Below, piece after piece: positions 16,190-23,701 of a stretch of DNA of 64,000 nt. A program made the position numbers and the translations under genes. The notes under the pieces were generated by a model. It did not search any database, was not told the origin of the DNA, and saw only the letters and a list, made by a program, of their open reading frames with translations. The stretch covers positions 4,340,001 to 4,404,000 of the forward strand of contig NZ_CP066831.1 in NCBI RefSeq assembly GCF_016598615.1. Direction: 5' to 3'. Numbering within the stretch: the first letter of the stretch is position 1; every line of letters begins with the position of its first letter. The stretch comes from Streptomyces liliifuscus. GTDB lineage: Bacteria; Actinomycetota; Actinomycetes; Streptomycetales; Streptomycetaceae.

Positions 16190-18650
16190 GGATCGTCGGG
16201 TCCGTGATCTCCGTGTCCTTGGCCAGCATCATCGCCTTGCTGAGGATGACGGCGAGGGTGCGGTCTCCCTCGTACGGCAGGTAGCCGGTCTGGGGAGACG
16301 TCGGCGCGGACTTCGGGACTATGCACAGGTACTGGTCGTTCGGGGTCATGAGGATGTTGCCCGAGCCGAGGTGGATCTTGTACGTGTGGCGCTCGCCCTT
16401 CACGTGCAGGAAGCGGCCCTCCAGGGTGCAGCGGTCGGCTATCGCGAGGCGGGGGATCAGGCGGTCGAGGAGGGCCCGGCGGGTCTCGGCGCTCTGGTTC
16501 AGCTCGCCGAAGCTGTAGCCCGACCAGTACTCCTGGAAACGGCCGCCGGGGCCGCCGTCCTGCCAGGTCGGGTCGTTGCCGACGCTCGCGACACCCACGA
16601 ACAGGTCGACGTCGCGCAGGACTTCGGAGAGGGCGAGGGGCGGGATCTCGGTGAGGGGCAGCGGCTCGACCGGGTCCTGTCCGTCCCTCAGCCACATGCT
16701 GTACTCGCCGCCGTAGCAGTGCGCCGAGTTCTCCGGGGCGGCGATCGGGTAGAAGCGGACCTGGTCGGTGCGCAACCGCAGGTAGCTGCCGGATTCCGTG
16801 GTGTCCTCGCCGTACTCCTCGCCGTCGCCCTCGATCCAGTACTCGGCGCGCAGGCCCCACTGGGGCAGTTCCCGGACGGCCGGCGGAGCCGAGTCGTCGA
16901 CGCACAGCCGGAGCTTGTTGCGCCAACCCCTGATCGCGGCCAGCGAGTTGAACTGGTGCTGTCGCAGCACGTGCGCCGCGAAACGGTTCGAGTACGTGCC
17001 CGTGGCTCGCTCGGCGTCGGTGAGGAGGTACACCTCGCGGTGGGCCTGTTTGAACGGCTGGGTGATCTCGTGCCGCTCCAGCCAGTCGCGCCAGGCGACG
17101 ACCTCGGCGGGTTCGCGCCCCACCGGATGCCAGAGCTCGACCTCCGAACCCGTGGTCACCGGGTCGTCGGTGAGCGTGCGCAGCTCGCCGTCGGCGAACC
17201 CGACCGGTCTGCCGTCGACCGTCCACAGGAGGCGTCGGGCGAGGGTGCCGACCAGTGGGTGGTCGATGTAGCGCTCGCGCCAGGCGTCGTACGCCCAGGT
17301 GCGCCGGGCCAGGAACTGGCGGTCGAGCCGCTCCGCCTGCGCCGAGAGCATCTTGTCGATGTCCTTGGCGGCGGCCTTGAGCTCCTTGAGCTCGTCGGCA
17401 TGGTCCCGCTTCACCGAGGCGGGCACGCTCTTGACCTCCTTACCCGCCGCGTTGCGCCAGCCGAACACGGACTTGGTGCCGTGGATCTCGATGAGGGCGG
17501 TGACGTCCCCGAGCTGGTGCCGGGCACGCCCCACCTCGGTGAGCCCGTACGCCGGGACGGCGAGCTCCTCGATCTCCTCCCGGCTCAGGCCGAGCGCGGT
17601 GGCGCGCGCCTCCAGCGCGACGTCGAGCAGCTTCGCCGTGTTCTTGTACGTCACCCGGGTGGCCAGGCGGGCGAGTTCGGCGAGGGCCGCCTCGCTGTCG
17701 ACGCGGGAGAGCGCGATGACGCCCGCGTTGGCGACCTTCGGGTTGCGCGGGCCCATTCCGGCGACCTTCTTGAGGGAGGTCTCGACGAGCGCGCCGAGCG
17801 CCCGGGCCGTGTCGGGGTGCGGCGGGAGGATGGACAGCAGCCAGGCGAGGCCCCGCAGGGCGTTGGCGTTGTACGGGTCGTAGCCGTTGTTGATGTCCGG
17901 CTCGTACGTCTGGCGTTCCAGCGGGATGGTGCGCGGGCGGCCGACGAGGGCGAGCCAGGACAACACGGTCCGCCCGACCCGGTCCGCTCCGATGGTGCCG
18001 ATGAGAGCCTGCGCCTGCTTGTCCCACTTGGCGCTGGGCTTGGAGGCGGTGGCCGTGAGCGCGTGGACGAGCAGGGCGTGCCAGGGGTCGTCGTCCGAGC
18101 CGGTGACCTGCTCCATGGCGTGATCGGCCCACGCCTCGCCGACGTTGAGGACTGGGGTGGTGAGCTTCTTGACCAACTCCACGAGGTGCTCCGCGCGGTA
18201 GGCGGCAAGGGCCGTACGACGGAAGACGGCCACGACGGAGGGCGCGAGCTGTCGACCGGTCGCGAGCTCCGCCTCCGCCAGGAGGTCGAGGCGCGTGGCG
18301 TGCCAGAAGGAGTGCCGGGCACCGAGCGCTTCGAGCTCCGCCAGCCGCTCGGTGGGGAGGAAGAAGTCGTCGGGCAGGTCACGGGCGATGATGCCGAGCA
18401 GCGTCAGCACCTTCTGCCGGGTCTCCGGCTGCGTGTCGAGGGAGTGGAAGCGCTCGATGAGCGCGTGGGCGAGCCGGCGACGCTCCTCCAGGGGCAGGTC
18501 GCGCAGGGCGTCGAAGATCTCGCTCCAGTCGTCACCCCAGAAGCCGTGGTTGGCGGCAGCGGCCTTCAGCGCCTCGTCGGCGAGCCTGCCCATGTTCCCC
18601 GCGGCGATCTGGTTGCGGATCTTCTGCTTGTTCGATCGCATCGACGTCAT
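16176..18650 (-). CDS. DUF4132 domain protein
   Basis: An 824-aa cytosolic protein without membrane segments. The N-terminal half is a series of helical, HEAT-like segments with many ALxxL and Arg-rich pairs. Residues about 430-600 (VTALIEI and WHPVGREPAEVVAWRDWLER) and the C-terminal region (LFVGVASVGNDPTWQDGG, TYKIHLGSGNILM) match the DUF4132/MolR-type C-terminus. The biochemical role of the family is unknown. The ATG at 18650 overlaps the stop of the upstream small gene (TGATG), so the two are coupled. It is the downstream gene of this two-gene operon. Confidence 0.75.
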   Translation of the reverse strand: MTSMRSNKQKIRNQIAAGNMGRLADEALKAAAANHGFWGDDWSEIFDALRDLPLEERRRLAHALIERFHSLDTQPETRQKVLTLLGIIARDLPDDFFLPTERLAELEALGARHSFWHATRLDLLAEAELATGRQLAPSVVAVFRRTALAAYRAEHLVELVKKLTTPVLNVGEAWADHAMEQVTGSDDDPWHALLVHALTATASKPSAKWDKQAQALIGTIGADRVGRTVLSWLALVGRPRTIPLERQTYEPDINNGYDPYNANALRGLAWLLSILPPHPDTARALGALVETSLKKVAGMGPRNPKVANAGVIALSRVDSEAALAELARLATRVTYKNTAKLLDVALEARATALGLSREEIEELAVPAYGLTEVGRARHQLGDVTALIEIHGTKSVFGWRNAAGKEVKSVPASVKRDHADELKELKAAAKDIDKMLSAQAERLDRQFLARRTWAYDAWRERYIDHPLVGTLARRLLWTVDGRPVGFADGELRTLTDDPVTTGSEVELWHPVGREPAEVVAWRDWLERHEITQPFKQAHREVYLLTDAERATGTYSNRFAAHVLRQHQFNSLAAIRGWRNKLRLCVDDSAPPAVRELPQWGLRAEYWIEGDGEEYGEDTTESGSYLRLRTDQVRFYPIAAPENSAHCYGGEYSMWLRDGQDPVEPLPLTEIPPLALSEVLRDVDLFVGVASVGNDPTWQDGGPGGRFQEYWSGYSFGELNQSAETRRALLDRLIPRLAIADRCTLEGRFLHVKGERHTYKIHLGSGNILMTPNDQYLCIVPKSAPTSPQTGYLPYEGDRTLAVILSKAMMLAKDTEITDPTILSQL

Positions 18651-19042
18651 CAGCCACCCACCAGCGCGACGAGCTTCAGGAACGTGACCTCGGTACCGAG
18701 CGCCAGCTCGATCTCCTCGTCGAGGTCGGTGAGCTGCCGGTCCCCCACCAGCACCAGGAACCCGTTCCCCGCGAAGGCCTTGAGCGCCAAATCCGTCTGG
18801 GCCTCGGGATCTATCCGGCGGGGCGTCCGCAACGCGTATCCGTTCAGCACGCGCTCGGTGTCCTTGGGCTGCACCAGTCCCTGGAACACCTCCGGCGTAC
18901 GCGCGTTGAACTCGGCGACCTCCTGAAAGACCCGCCGCCGGATCAACTCGCGCAGTGCGAGCCGCTCCTCGGCGATCTCCAGCCCCCAGCCCGCAGCGCG
19001 GTCCCCGCTTGTCGTCTCGTCGACGAACGTCACCATTCCCAT
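18650..19042 (-). CDS. Small conserved protein coupled to the DUF4132 gene
   Basis: A 130-aa soluble protein. ATG 19042 (MGMVTFVDE) is chosen because it follows GTCGGGGGC; a start at 19036 is possible. Notable segments are LALRELIRRRVFQEVAEFN, VLNGYALRTPRR and FLVLVGDRQLTDLDEEIEL. It is charged, likely alpha/beta, and without a signal. The family is not recognised. One-base overlap with the DUF4132 start implies that both products act together. Confidence 0.6.
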   Translation of the reverse strand: MGMVTFVDETTSGDRAAGWGLEIAEERLALRELIRRRVFQEVAEFNARTPEVFQGLVQPKDTERVLNGYALRTPRRIDPEAQTDLALKAFAGNGFLVLVGDRQLTDLDEEIELALGTEVTFLKLVALVGG

Positions 19043-19169
19043 GCCCCCGACAGTACGAGGCACCACTGACAATCAGTCACCGCGGGGGGAAATCAGGCGG
19101 CGGGGCCCCGGTTTCAGGACCCCGCCGCACCGCGGGCCGTACCCTCCGCTGCGGGCCGCACCCTCCGCG

Positions 19170-20183
19170 CTACCTGCGGCGGCGCAGCGACGGGTCCGTC
19201 AACGCGGGCTGCTCGACGAAGTAGTTGTCGGCCCGGTTCAGGTCCGTGCCGGGCGGAACGATCTCGTCGATGCGGTCCAGGATCGCGTCGTCGAGGGTGA
19301 CGTCGGCGCCCGCCAGCAGGTCGGTGAGCTGGTCCATCGTGCGCGGGCCGATGATGGCCGAGGTGACGCCCGGGTGGGCGCGCACGAAGGCCAGGGCCAT
19401 GTGCGGGAGCGGGAGACCGGCATCGGCGGCGACCTTCTTGAGGTCGGCGACCGCGGCGAGCTTGGCCGCGTTGCCGGGCAGGGCCGGGTCGAACTTGAAG
19501 CCCTCCAGCTTGGCGCGCCCGCTGGCCGCGAGGTCGCGGCCGGAGAGCCAGCCGGCGCTGAGCGGACCCCAGGTCAGCGTGCCCATGCCGTAGCGCTGGG
19601 CCGCCGGGAGGATGCTGCCCTCCGCCCCGCGGGCCAGGATCGAGTAGGGCGGCTGCTCGGTACGGAACCGGACGTGGCCGCGCCGCTCGGCCGTCCACTG
19701 GGCCTCCACGATCTGGTCGGCCGGGAAGGAGGAGGAGCCCACGACCCGTACCTTTCCGGACCGTACGAGGTCGGACAGGGCGGACAGGGTCTCGTCGATG
19801 TCCGTGAGCGGGTCGGGACGGTGCATCTGGTAGAGGTCGATGTAGTCGGTGTCCAGGCGTCGCAGGCTGTCCTCGACCGCGCGCATGATGTAGCGGCGCG
19901 AGCCTCCCGCCAGGTTGGGCTCGTCGCCCATGGGCAGCCGGAACTTGGTGGCGAGGACGACCTCCTCGCGGCGCCCCTTGAGTGCCTTGCCGACGATCTC
20001 CTCGGACTCGCCGGTGCTGTAGATGTCGGCGGTGTCCACGAAGTTGATGCCCGCTTCCAGGGCCGCGTGGATGATCCGTACGGAATCGTCGTGGTCGGGG
20101 TTGCCGATCTCCCCGAACATCATCGCGCCGAGGGCGTACTCGCTGACCGAGATGCCGGTGCCGCCCAGAATCCTGCGCTGCAT
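19170..20183 (-). CDS. Aldo/keto reductase
   Basis: A 337-aa NADP-dependent oxidoreductase with a TIM barrel. The catalytic tetrad is visible: Asp and Tyr in VDTADIYSTGESEEIVGKAL, Lys in VVLATKF, and His in YQMHRPDP. The C-terminal cofactor region reads ITSAIIGPRTMDQL-like (VTSAIIGPRTMDQL). The ATG at 20183 is preceded by AGGAGG. Upstream are four imperfect 20-bp tandem repeats and a divergent MmyB-type regulator, which probably controls this gene. Substrate unknown. Confidence 0.9.
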   Translation of the reverse strand: MQRRILGGTGISVSEYALGAMMFGEIGNPDHDDSVRIIHAALEAGINFVDTADIYSTGESEEIVGKALKGRREEVVLATKFRLPMGDEPNLAGGSRRYIMRAVEDSLRRLDTDYIDLYQMHRPDPLTDIDETLSALSDLVRSGKVRVVGSSSFPADQIVEAQWTAERRGHVRFRTEQPPYSILARGAEGSILPAAQRYGMGTLTWGPLSAGWLSGRDLAASGRAKLEGFKFDPALPGNAAKLAAVADLKKVAADAGLPLPHMALAFVRAHPGVTSAIIGPRTMDQLTDLLAGADVTLDDAILDRIDEIVPPGTDLNRADNYFVEQPALTDPSLRRRR

Positions 20184-20201
20184 AGGGGTCGAGCCTCCTT
20201 G

Positions 20202-20281
20202 GGCTTCACATGGCTATGAATTGATTCATGTAGGTATGGCGTGCTTCACGTGGCAATGACTTGCTTCACGTGGCTGTGTGG
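20202..20281. repeat. Four imperfect 20-bp tandem repeats, likely operators
   Basis: Units begin at 20202, 20222, 20242 and 20262. The last two read TGCTTCACGTGGCAATGACT and TGCTTCACGTGGCTGTGTGG; the first two differ at several bases (for example TTCACATGGCTATG and TTCATGTAGGTATG). They sit 19-98 bases upstream of the aldo/keto reductase start, where a promoter should be. A 20-bp period places units nearly on the same helix face, as expected for cooperative regulator binding. Confidence 0.6.
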
Positions 20282-20390
20282 ATACCTTTCGACCCTCCCT
20301 CCCACCGCGGATCCGGACCAGGCCCGGTCCAGCCTGGGTCTGCCAGTACCAGGAACCGGCGGCGCAGGAGCCGCGGGCGGATCCGGCGAC

Positions 20391-20420
20391 GGCATCGGCA
20401 TCGGCATCGGCATCGGCATC
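20391..20420. repeat. GGCATC hexanucleotide repeat, five perfect copies
   Basis: Five exact GGCATC copies run from 20391 to 20420, flanked by the near-copies GGCGAC and GGCCAT. The array ends 19 bases before the probable -10 (GATACT at 20440-20445) of the regulator gene, in the -35 area. Copy-number change would shift sequence upstream of that promoter. Confidence 0.8.
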
Positions 20421-20451
20421 GGCCATGGTCCGGCTGGGCGATACTCGGAGC

Positions 20452-21318
20452 ATGGTCACGCGTCCCGAACCCGACATCAGCGGGTTCCTCAAGGCCCGCC
20501 GTGCCGCTCTCGACCCGGCCGAGCTGGGACTCCCGGCGGGGATCAACCGCAGACGGGTGCCGGGCCTGCGGCGCGAGGAGGCCGCCCAGCTGGCGGGGAT
20601 CAGCGTGGACTACTACACGCGCATCGAGCAGGGTCGTACGCCCAACATCTCGGACTCCGTCCTGGACGCCGTCGCCCGCGCGCTGCGGCTGACCGACTCC
20701 GAGTACGCCTATCTGCGGGACCTGACCCTTCCCGGACGCAGGACGCCGTCGACGGGGACGACGGCCTCGCAGCAGGTGCGGCAGGGCATCCGGCTGCTGA
20801 TGGACGCCATGGGGGACGTGCCCGCGTACGTGTGCAGCGCGGCCATGGACGTCCTGGCCTGGAACACGCTCGGCGGGCGGATCTCCTACGACTTCGCCGC
20901 GCTGGAACCGCGTGAGCGGAATCTGGCCCGGCTGTACTTCCTGCACGAGGAGCAGTCCAGGTCGCTGTATCCGGAATGGGAGGCGGGCGGCGAGTACATG
21001 GCGGCGACGCTCCGCGCGGACGTGGGCCGGCACCCCGGCGATCCCGCCCTCGGCGCGCTGATCGCCGACCTGCTGGAGCACAGCGCGCTGTTCCGCCGCT
21101 GCTGGGACCAGCAGCACGTACGGGGCCTGTGCTACGGCGTGAAGCACATCACCCACCCGGTCGTGGGCGAGCTGTGGCTGCACTACGAGTCGCTGCCGCT
21201 GCCCTCCGATCCCGGCCAGACGCTGGTCACGTACACGGCGGAGCCCGGCTCCGCGACGGACAGGGCGCTGCGGCTGCTCGCCACGCGCGCGACGCCGCAG
21301 CCGGTTCCGTCGCCCTGA
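20452..21318 (+). CDS. XRE-family regulator with MmyB-like ligand-binding domain
   Basis: A 288-aa regulator. A helix-turn-helix of the XRE type lies at about residues 10-75: VPGLRREEAAQLAGISVDYY followed by TRIEQGR. The rest (about 95-280) is the MmyB-like PAS-type domain, recognisable by AWNTLGGRISYDFAALEPRE, LYPEWE and LHYESLPLPSDPGQTLVTYT. Family members often bind fatty-acid-like ligands and control a neighbouring dehydrogenase or reductase. The ATG at 20452 lies six bases after GATACT, so the mRNA is probably leaderless; ATG 20425 is the alternative. Divergent from the aldo/keto reductase. Confidence 0.85.
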   Translation: MVTRPEPDISGFLKARRAALDPAELGLPAGINRRRVPGLRREEAAQLAGISVDYYTRIEQGRTPNISDSVLDAVARALRLTDSEYAYLRDLTLPGRRTPSTGTTASQQVRQGIRLLMDAMGDVPAYVCSAAMDVLAWNTLGGRISYDFAALEPRERNLARLYFLHEEQSRSLYPEWEAGGEYMAATLRADVGRHPGDPALGALIADLLEHSALFRRCWDQQHVRGLCYGVKHITHPVVGELWLHYESLPLPSDPGQTLVTYTAEPGSATDRALRLLATRATPQPVPSP

Positions 21319-21343
21319 GCGGACGGCGACCTATTCTGACGGT

Positions 21344-21754
21344 ATGTCAGATGACGAGTCGTACGAACTGCTCGGTTTCGACAACGTGCTGCTGCCCGTC
21401 GGGAATCTCGAAGAGGCGCTGGGCTTCTACGGACGGGCCGGGTTTCCGGTGGCCTTCCGCCTGGACGAGGCCGGGATCGCCCTGCTGAAGGTCGGGAACG
21501 AGACTCCGGGCGTGCTGCTGCGCGTGGACGAGGAGCTCGGACAGCGGGGGCCGTCCTGGCCGGCGTGCCGCGTGTGGCTGGAGGTGCGGGACGCCCGGGT
21601 GACGGCGCGGGCGCTGACCGCGGCAGGGATCCAGCCCCTGGACGAGCCCTTCCCGGTCGCCACCGGCTGGACCGTCGAGATCGCCGACCCCTGGGGCAAC
21701 GTCATCGGCTTCACGGACTACGGCAAACGCCCGGAACTGGCACGCACCGGCTGA
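21344..21754 (+). CDS. VOC-family (glyoxalase/bleomycin-resistance fold) protein
   Basis: A 136-aa protein with one vicinal-oxygen-chelate domain: LLPVGNLEEALGFYGRAGF at the start, VWLEVRDARVTARALTAAG in the middle and the ending VEIADPWGNVIGFTDYGKRP, typical of the family. Substrate unknown; candidates are a dioxygenase-like, isomerase or drug-binding role. TATTCT at 21332-21337 lies six bases before ATG 21344, a good leaderless promoter. It follows the MmyB-type regulator by 25 bases. Confidence 0.85.
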   Translation: MSDDESYELLGFDNVLLPVGNLEEALGFYGRAGFPVAFRLDEAGIALLKVGNETPGVLLRVDEELGQRGPSWPACRVWLEVRDARVTARALTAAGIQPLDEPFPVATGWTVEIADPWGNVIGFTDYGKRPELARTG

Positions 21755-21892
21755 GCCGCACTCGCGGCACCGACCGGGCACGCCCCAGCCACCCGACCAC
21801 CCGGCACACCGGCACTCAGCCCCCTCCTGGGCCTCTCCCCCACCCCCTCGCGGCCTGAGCCGCACGTCACACACGCACGCCCCGCAATCCAC

Positions 21893-21953
21893 TTGAACAC
21901 GTTCAAAAACAGGTCTACATTCTTCCTCGACAGCGCGTTTTGAACGCGTTCAA
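21893..21953 (+). promoter_or_regulatory. Promoter with two flanking TetR-type operators
   Basis: TTGAAC (21893-21898) and TACATT (21916-21921), 17 bases apart, form a clear vegetative -35/-10 pair. The -35 is part of the palindrome TTGAACACGTTCAA (21893-21906). A second, perfect palindrome, TTGAACGCGTTCAA, lies at 21940-21953 downstream of the start site. Two near-identical operators bracketing a promoter indicate repression, most likely by the TetR protein encoded at 22912. Confidence 0.8.
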
Positions 21954-21975
21954 GAAGTCGGGAAGGGGTGGGGAC

Positions 21976-22383
21976 ATGGACCTCACGGTCGTCGCTTACG
22001 TCATATATCTGCTGGTCAGCGTGGCGCTGACGATCTGGGTGGCACGGACGCTCAGCCAGAACGGGCGGATCTTTCTGGCGGATGTGCTGCACGGGAACGA
22101 GAAGCTCGCGGACGCCGTCAACCACCTGCTGGTGGTGGGCTTCTACCTGGTGAACCTGGGCTTCGTGGCCCTCTATCTGAGCCAGGACGAGGAGATCGCC
22201 GACGCCCGCGGGGTCTTCGAGGCCCTGTCGACGAAGCTCGGCGTGGTGCTCCTGGTGCTCGGCGCCATGCACCTGGGCAATGTGTACGTCCTCAACAAGA
22301 TCCGGCGCCGGGGCCTCATGGAGCGCGAGCAGCAGCCGCCCGTGCCGCCGCAGGACTGGGTCGCCCCGGCGGTCGGGGCGTGA
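21976..22383 (+). CDS. Small conserved integral membrane protein
   Basis: A 135-aa protein with three membrane helices: VVAYVIYLLVSVALTIWVAR at the N-terminus, HLLVVGFYLVNLGFVALYL and LGVVLLVLGAMHLGNVYVL. The C-terminal tail is polar and proline-rich. ATG 21976 follows GGAAGGGGTGGGG. The stop overlaps the start of the DUF393 gene (GTGA). It is the first gene of a three-gene unit ending in a TetR regulator, and its promoter carries paired palindromic operators. No family function is known to me. Confidence 0.7.
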   Translation: MDLTVVAYVIYLLVSVALTIWVARTLSQNGRIFLADVLHGNEKLADAVNHLLVVGFYLVNLGFVALYLSQDEEIADARGVFEALSTKLGVVLLVLGAMHLGNVYVLNKIRRRGLMEREQQPPVPPQDWVAPAVGA

Positions 22384-22901
22384 CCACGATGGCCACCGCC
22401 GCCACCCCGGACCGGGACGCCGCGCGCGTCCCGGTCCGCGGGCTCACCGTCCTGTACGACGCGCAGTGCTCGCTCTGCGCCTTTGTCCGCGACTGGCTCG
22501 TACGGCAGCGCCAGTTGGTGCCCCTGGAGCTGGTGCCCGCCGGCTCGGAGGCCGCCATGCGGCGCTTCCCGGGGCTCGACCACGCGGCCACGCTCGACGA
22601 GATCACCGTGATCGGCGACTCGGGCCAGGTCTACCGGGGCACCGCCGCCTGGATCGTCACCCTGTGGGCGCTGGCCGAGTACCGCCCGGCGGCCCACCGG
22701 TTCAGCACGCCGGCCGGGGCACGGCTCGCGCGCGGCGCGGTCCTCGCCGCCGCAAAGTGGCGCGAGGGCCAATGGGCCCGCAGGCACGGCGCCTGGGGCG
22801 GAGGCGCGTACTACGGGGCCGACGGATGGCAGTACTCCCCGGCCACGGGGTGGACCTACAACGCACCCGCCTGCGACAGCGACACCTGCGCGCCTCGTTA
22901 G
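22380..22901 (+). CDS. DUF393/DCC1-like thiol-disulfide oxidoreductase family protein
   Basis: A 173-aa protein. VLYDAQCSLCAFVRDWLVRQ carries the Cys-x-x-Cys pair of the DUF393 (DCC) family, a thioredoxin-like fold. LDEITVIGDSGQVYRGTAAW is the usual second motif. The C-terminal third, with WARRHGAWGGGAYYGADGWQ and a final CDSDTCAP, is Trp/Gly-rich and unusual for the family. GTG 22380 overlaps the previous stop by four bases. Probably co-expressed with the upstream membrane protein; redox partner unknown. Confidence 0.75.
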   Translation: MTTMATAATPDRDAARVPVRGLTVLYDAQCSLCAFVRDWLVRQRQLVPLELVPAGSEAAMRRFPGLDHAATLDEITVIGDSGQVYRGTAAWIVTLWALAEYRPAAHRFSTPAGARLARGAVLAAAKWREGQWARRHGAWGGGAYYGADGWQYSPATGWTYNAPACDSDTCAPR

Positions 22902-22911
22902 GCTCTCTCCC

Positions 22912-23688
22912 GTGCCAGCAGAGAAAGACAGCGCCAGTCGTCCGGACGGTCCCGCGGAGCCGGACGGCCCCGCCCGGCCGTCCCGTACGCCCGCCAAGAG
23001 CGAGCAGACCCGGGCCCTGATCCTGGAGACGGCGATGCGCCTGTTCCAGGAGCGGGGCTACGAGAAGACGACGATGCGGGCCATCGCCAAGGAGGCCGGG
23101 GTCTCCGTAGGCAACGCGTACTACTACTTCGCCGGCAAGGAACACCTGATCCAGGGCTTCTACGACCGGCTCGCCGCCGAGCACCGGGCGGCGGTCCGTG
23201 AGGTCATGGACCAGGAGAAGGATCTGGAGGCGCGGATCGCCGGGGTGCTGAAGGCGTGGCTGGACGTGGCGACTCCGTACCACGAGTTCGCGGTGCAGTT
23301 CTTCAAGAACGCGGCCGATCCGGACAGCCCGCTCAGCCCGTTCTCCGCCGAGTCGGAGCACGCGCGCGTGGAAGCCATCGGGGTCTGCCGAGAGGTGCTG
23401 GCGGGCTCCAAGGCGAAGATCCCGGAAGAGCTGCGGGAGGTGCTCCCCGAGTTGCTCTGGCTCTCCCAGATGGGCCTCGTCCTGTACTGGATCTTCGACC
23501 GTACGGAGGGTCGCGAGCGCAGTTACCGCCTCGCCGAACGAGGTGCCCGCCTCACCTCGCTCGGCATCTCACTGGCCCGCTTCCGGGTGCTGCGGCCCCT
23601 GGTCCGTGAGGTCCACGGGCTGTTCACGGACTTCCTGCCGGGGATGACGAACGCACTGCCCGACCCCGCCAAGAAGTCCGCGAAATAG
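22912..23688 (+). CDS. TetR-family transcriptional regulator
   Basis: A 258-aa regulator. After a Pro-rich N-terminal stretch, residues about 27-75 form the TetR DNA-binding domain: ALILETAMRLFQERGYEKTT, MRAIAKEAGVSVGNAYYYF, AGKEHLIQGFY. The rest is the helical ligand domain. TAGGCT at 22899-22904, overlapping the previous stop codon, lies seven bases before the GTG start and may be a leaderless promoter of its own. The TTGAACNNGTTCAA palindromes upstream of this unit are its probable binding sites; the inducer is unknown. Confidence 0.88.
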   Translation: MPAEKDSASRPDGPAEPDGPARPSRTPAKSEQTRALILETAMRLFQERGYEKTTMRAIAKEAGVSVGNAYYYFAGKEHLIQGFYDRLAAEHRAAVREVMDQEKDLEARIAGVLKAWLDVATPYHEFAVQFFKNAADPDSPLSPFSAESEHARVEAIGVCREVLAGSKAKIPEELREVLPELLWLSQMGLVLYWIFDRTEGRERSYRLAERGARLTSLGISLARFRVLRPLVREVHGLFTDFLPGMTNALPDPAKKSAK

Positions 23689-23701
23689 CGCCCCCGCGCG
23701 G

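Noticed and set aside
16371..18926. 851-codon open frame opposite the DUF4132 gene
   Set aside because: Composition is typical of antisense GC frames and it runs through two well-supported minus-strand genes.
20391..20420. Tandem array as a possible CRISPR
   Set aside because: Units are six bases with no spacers; no cas genes are present in the window.
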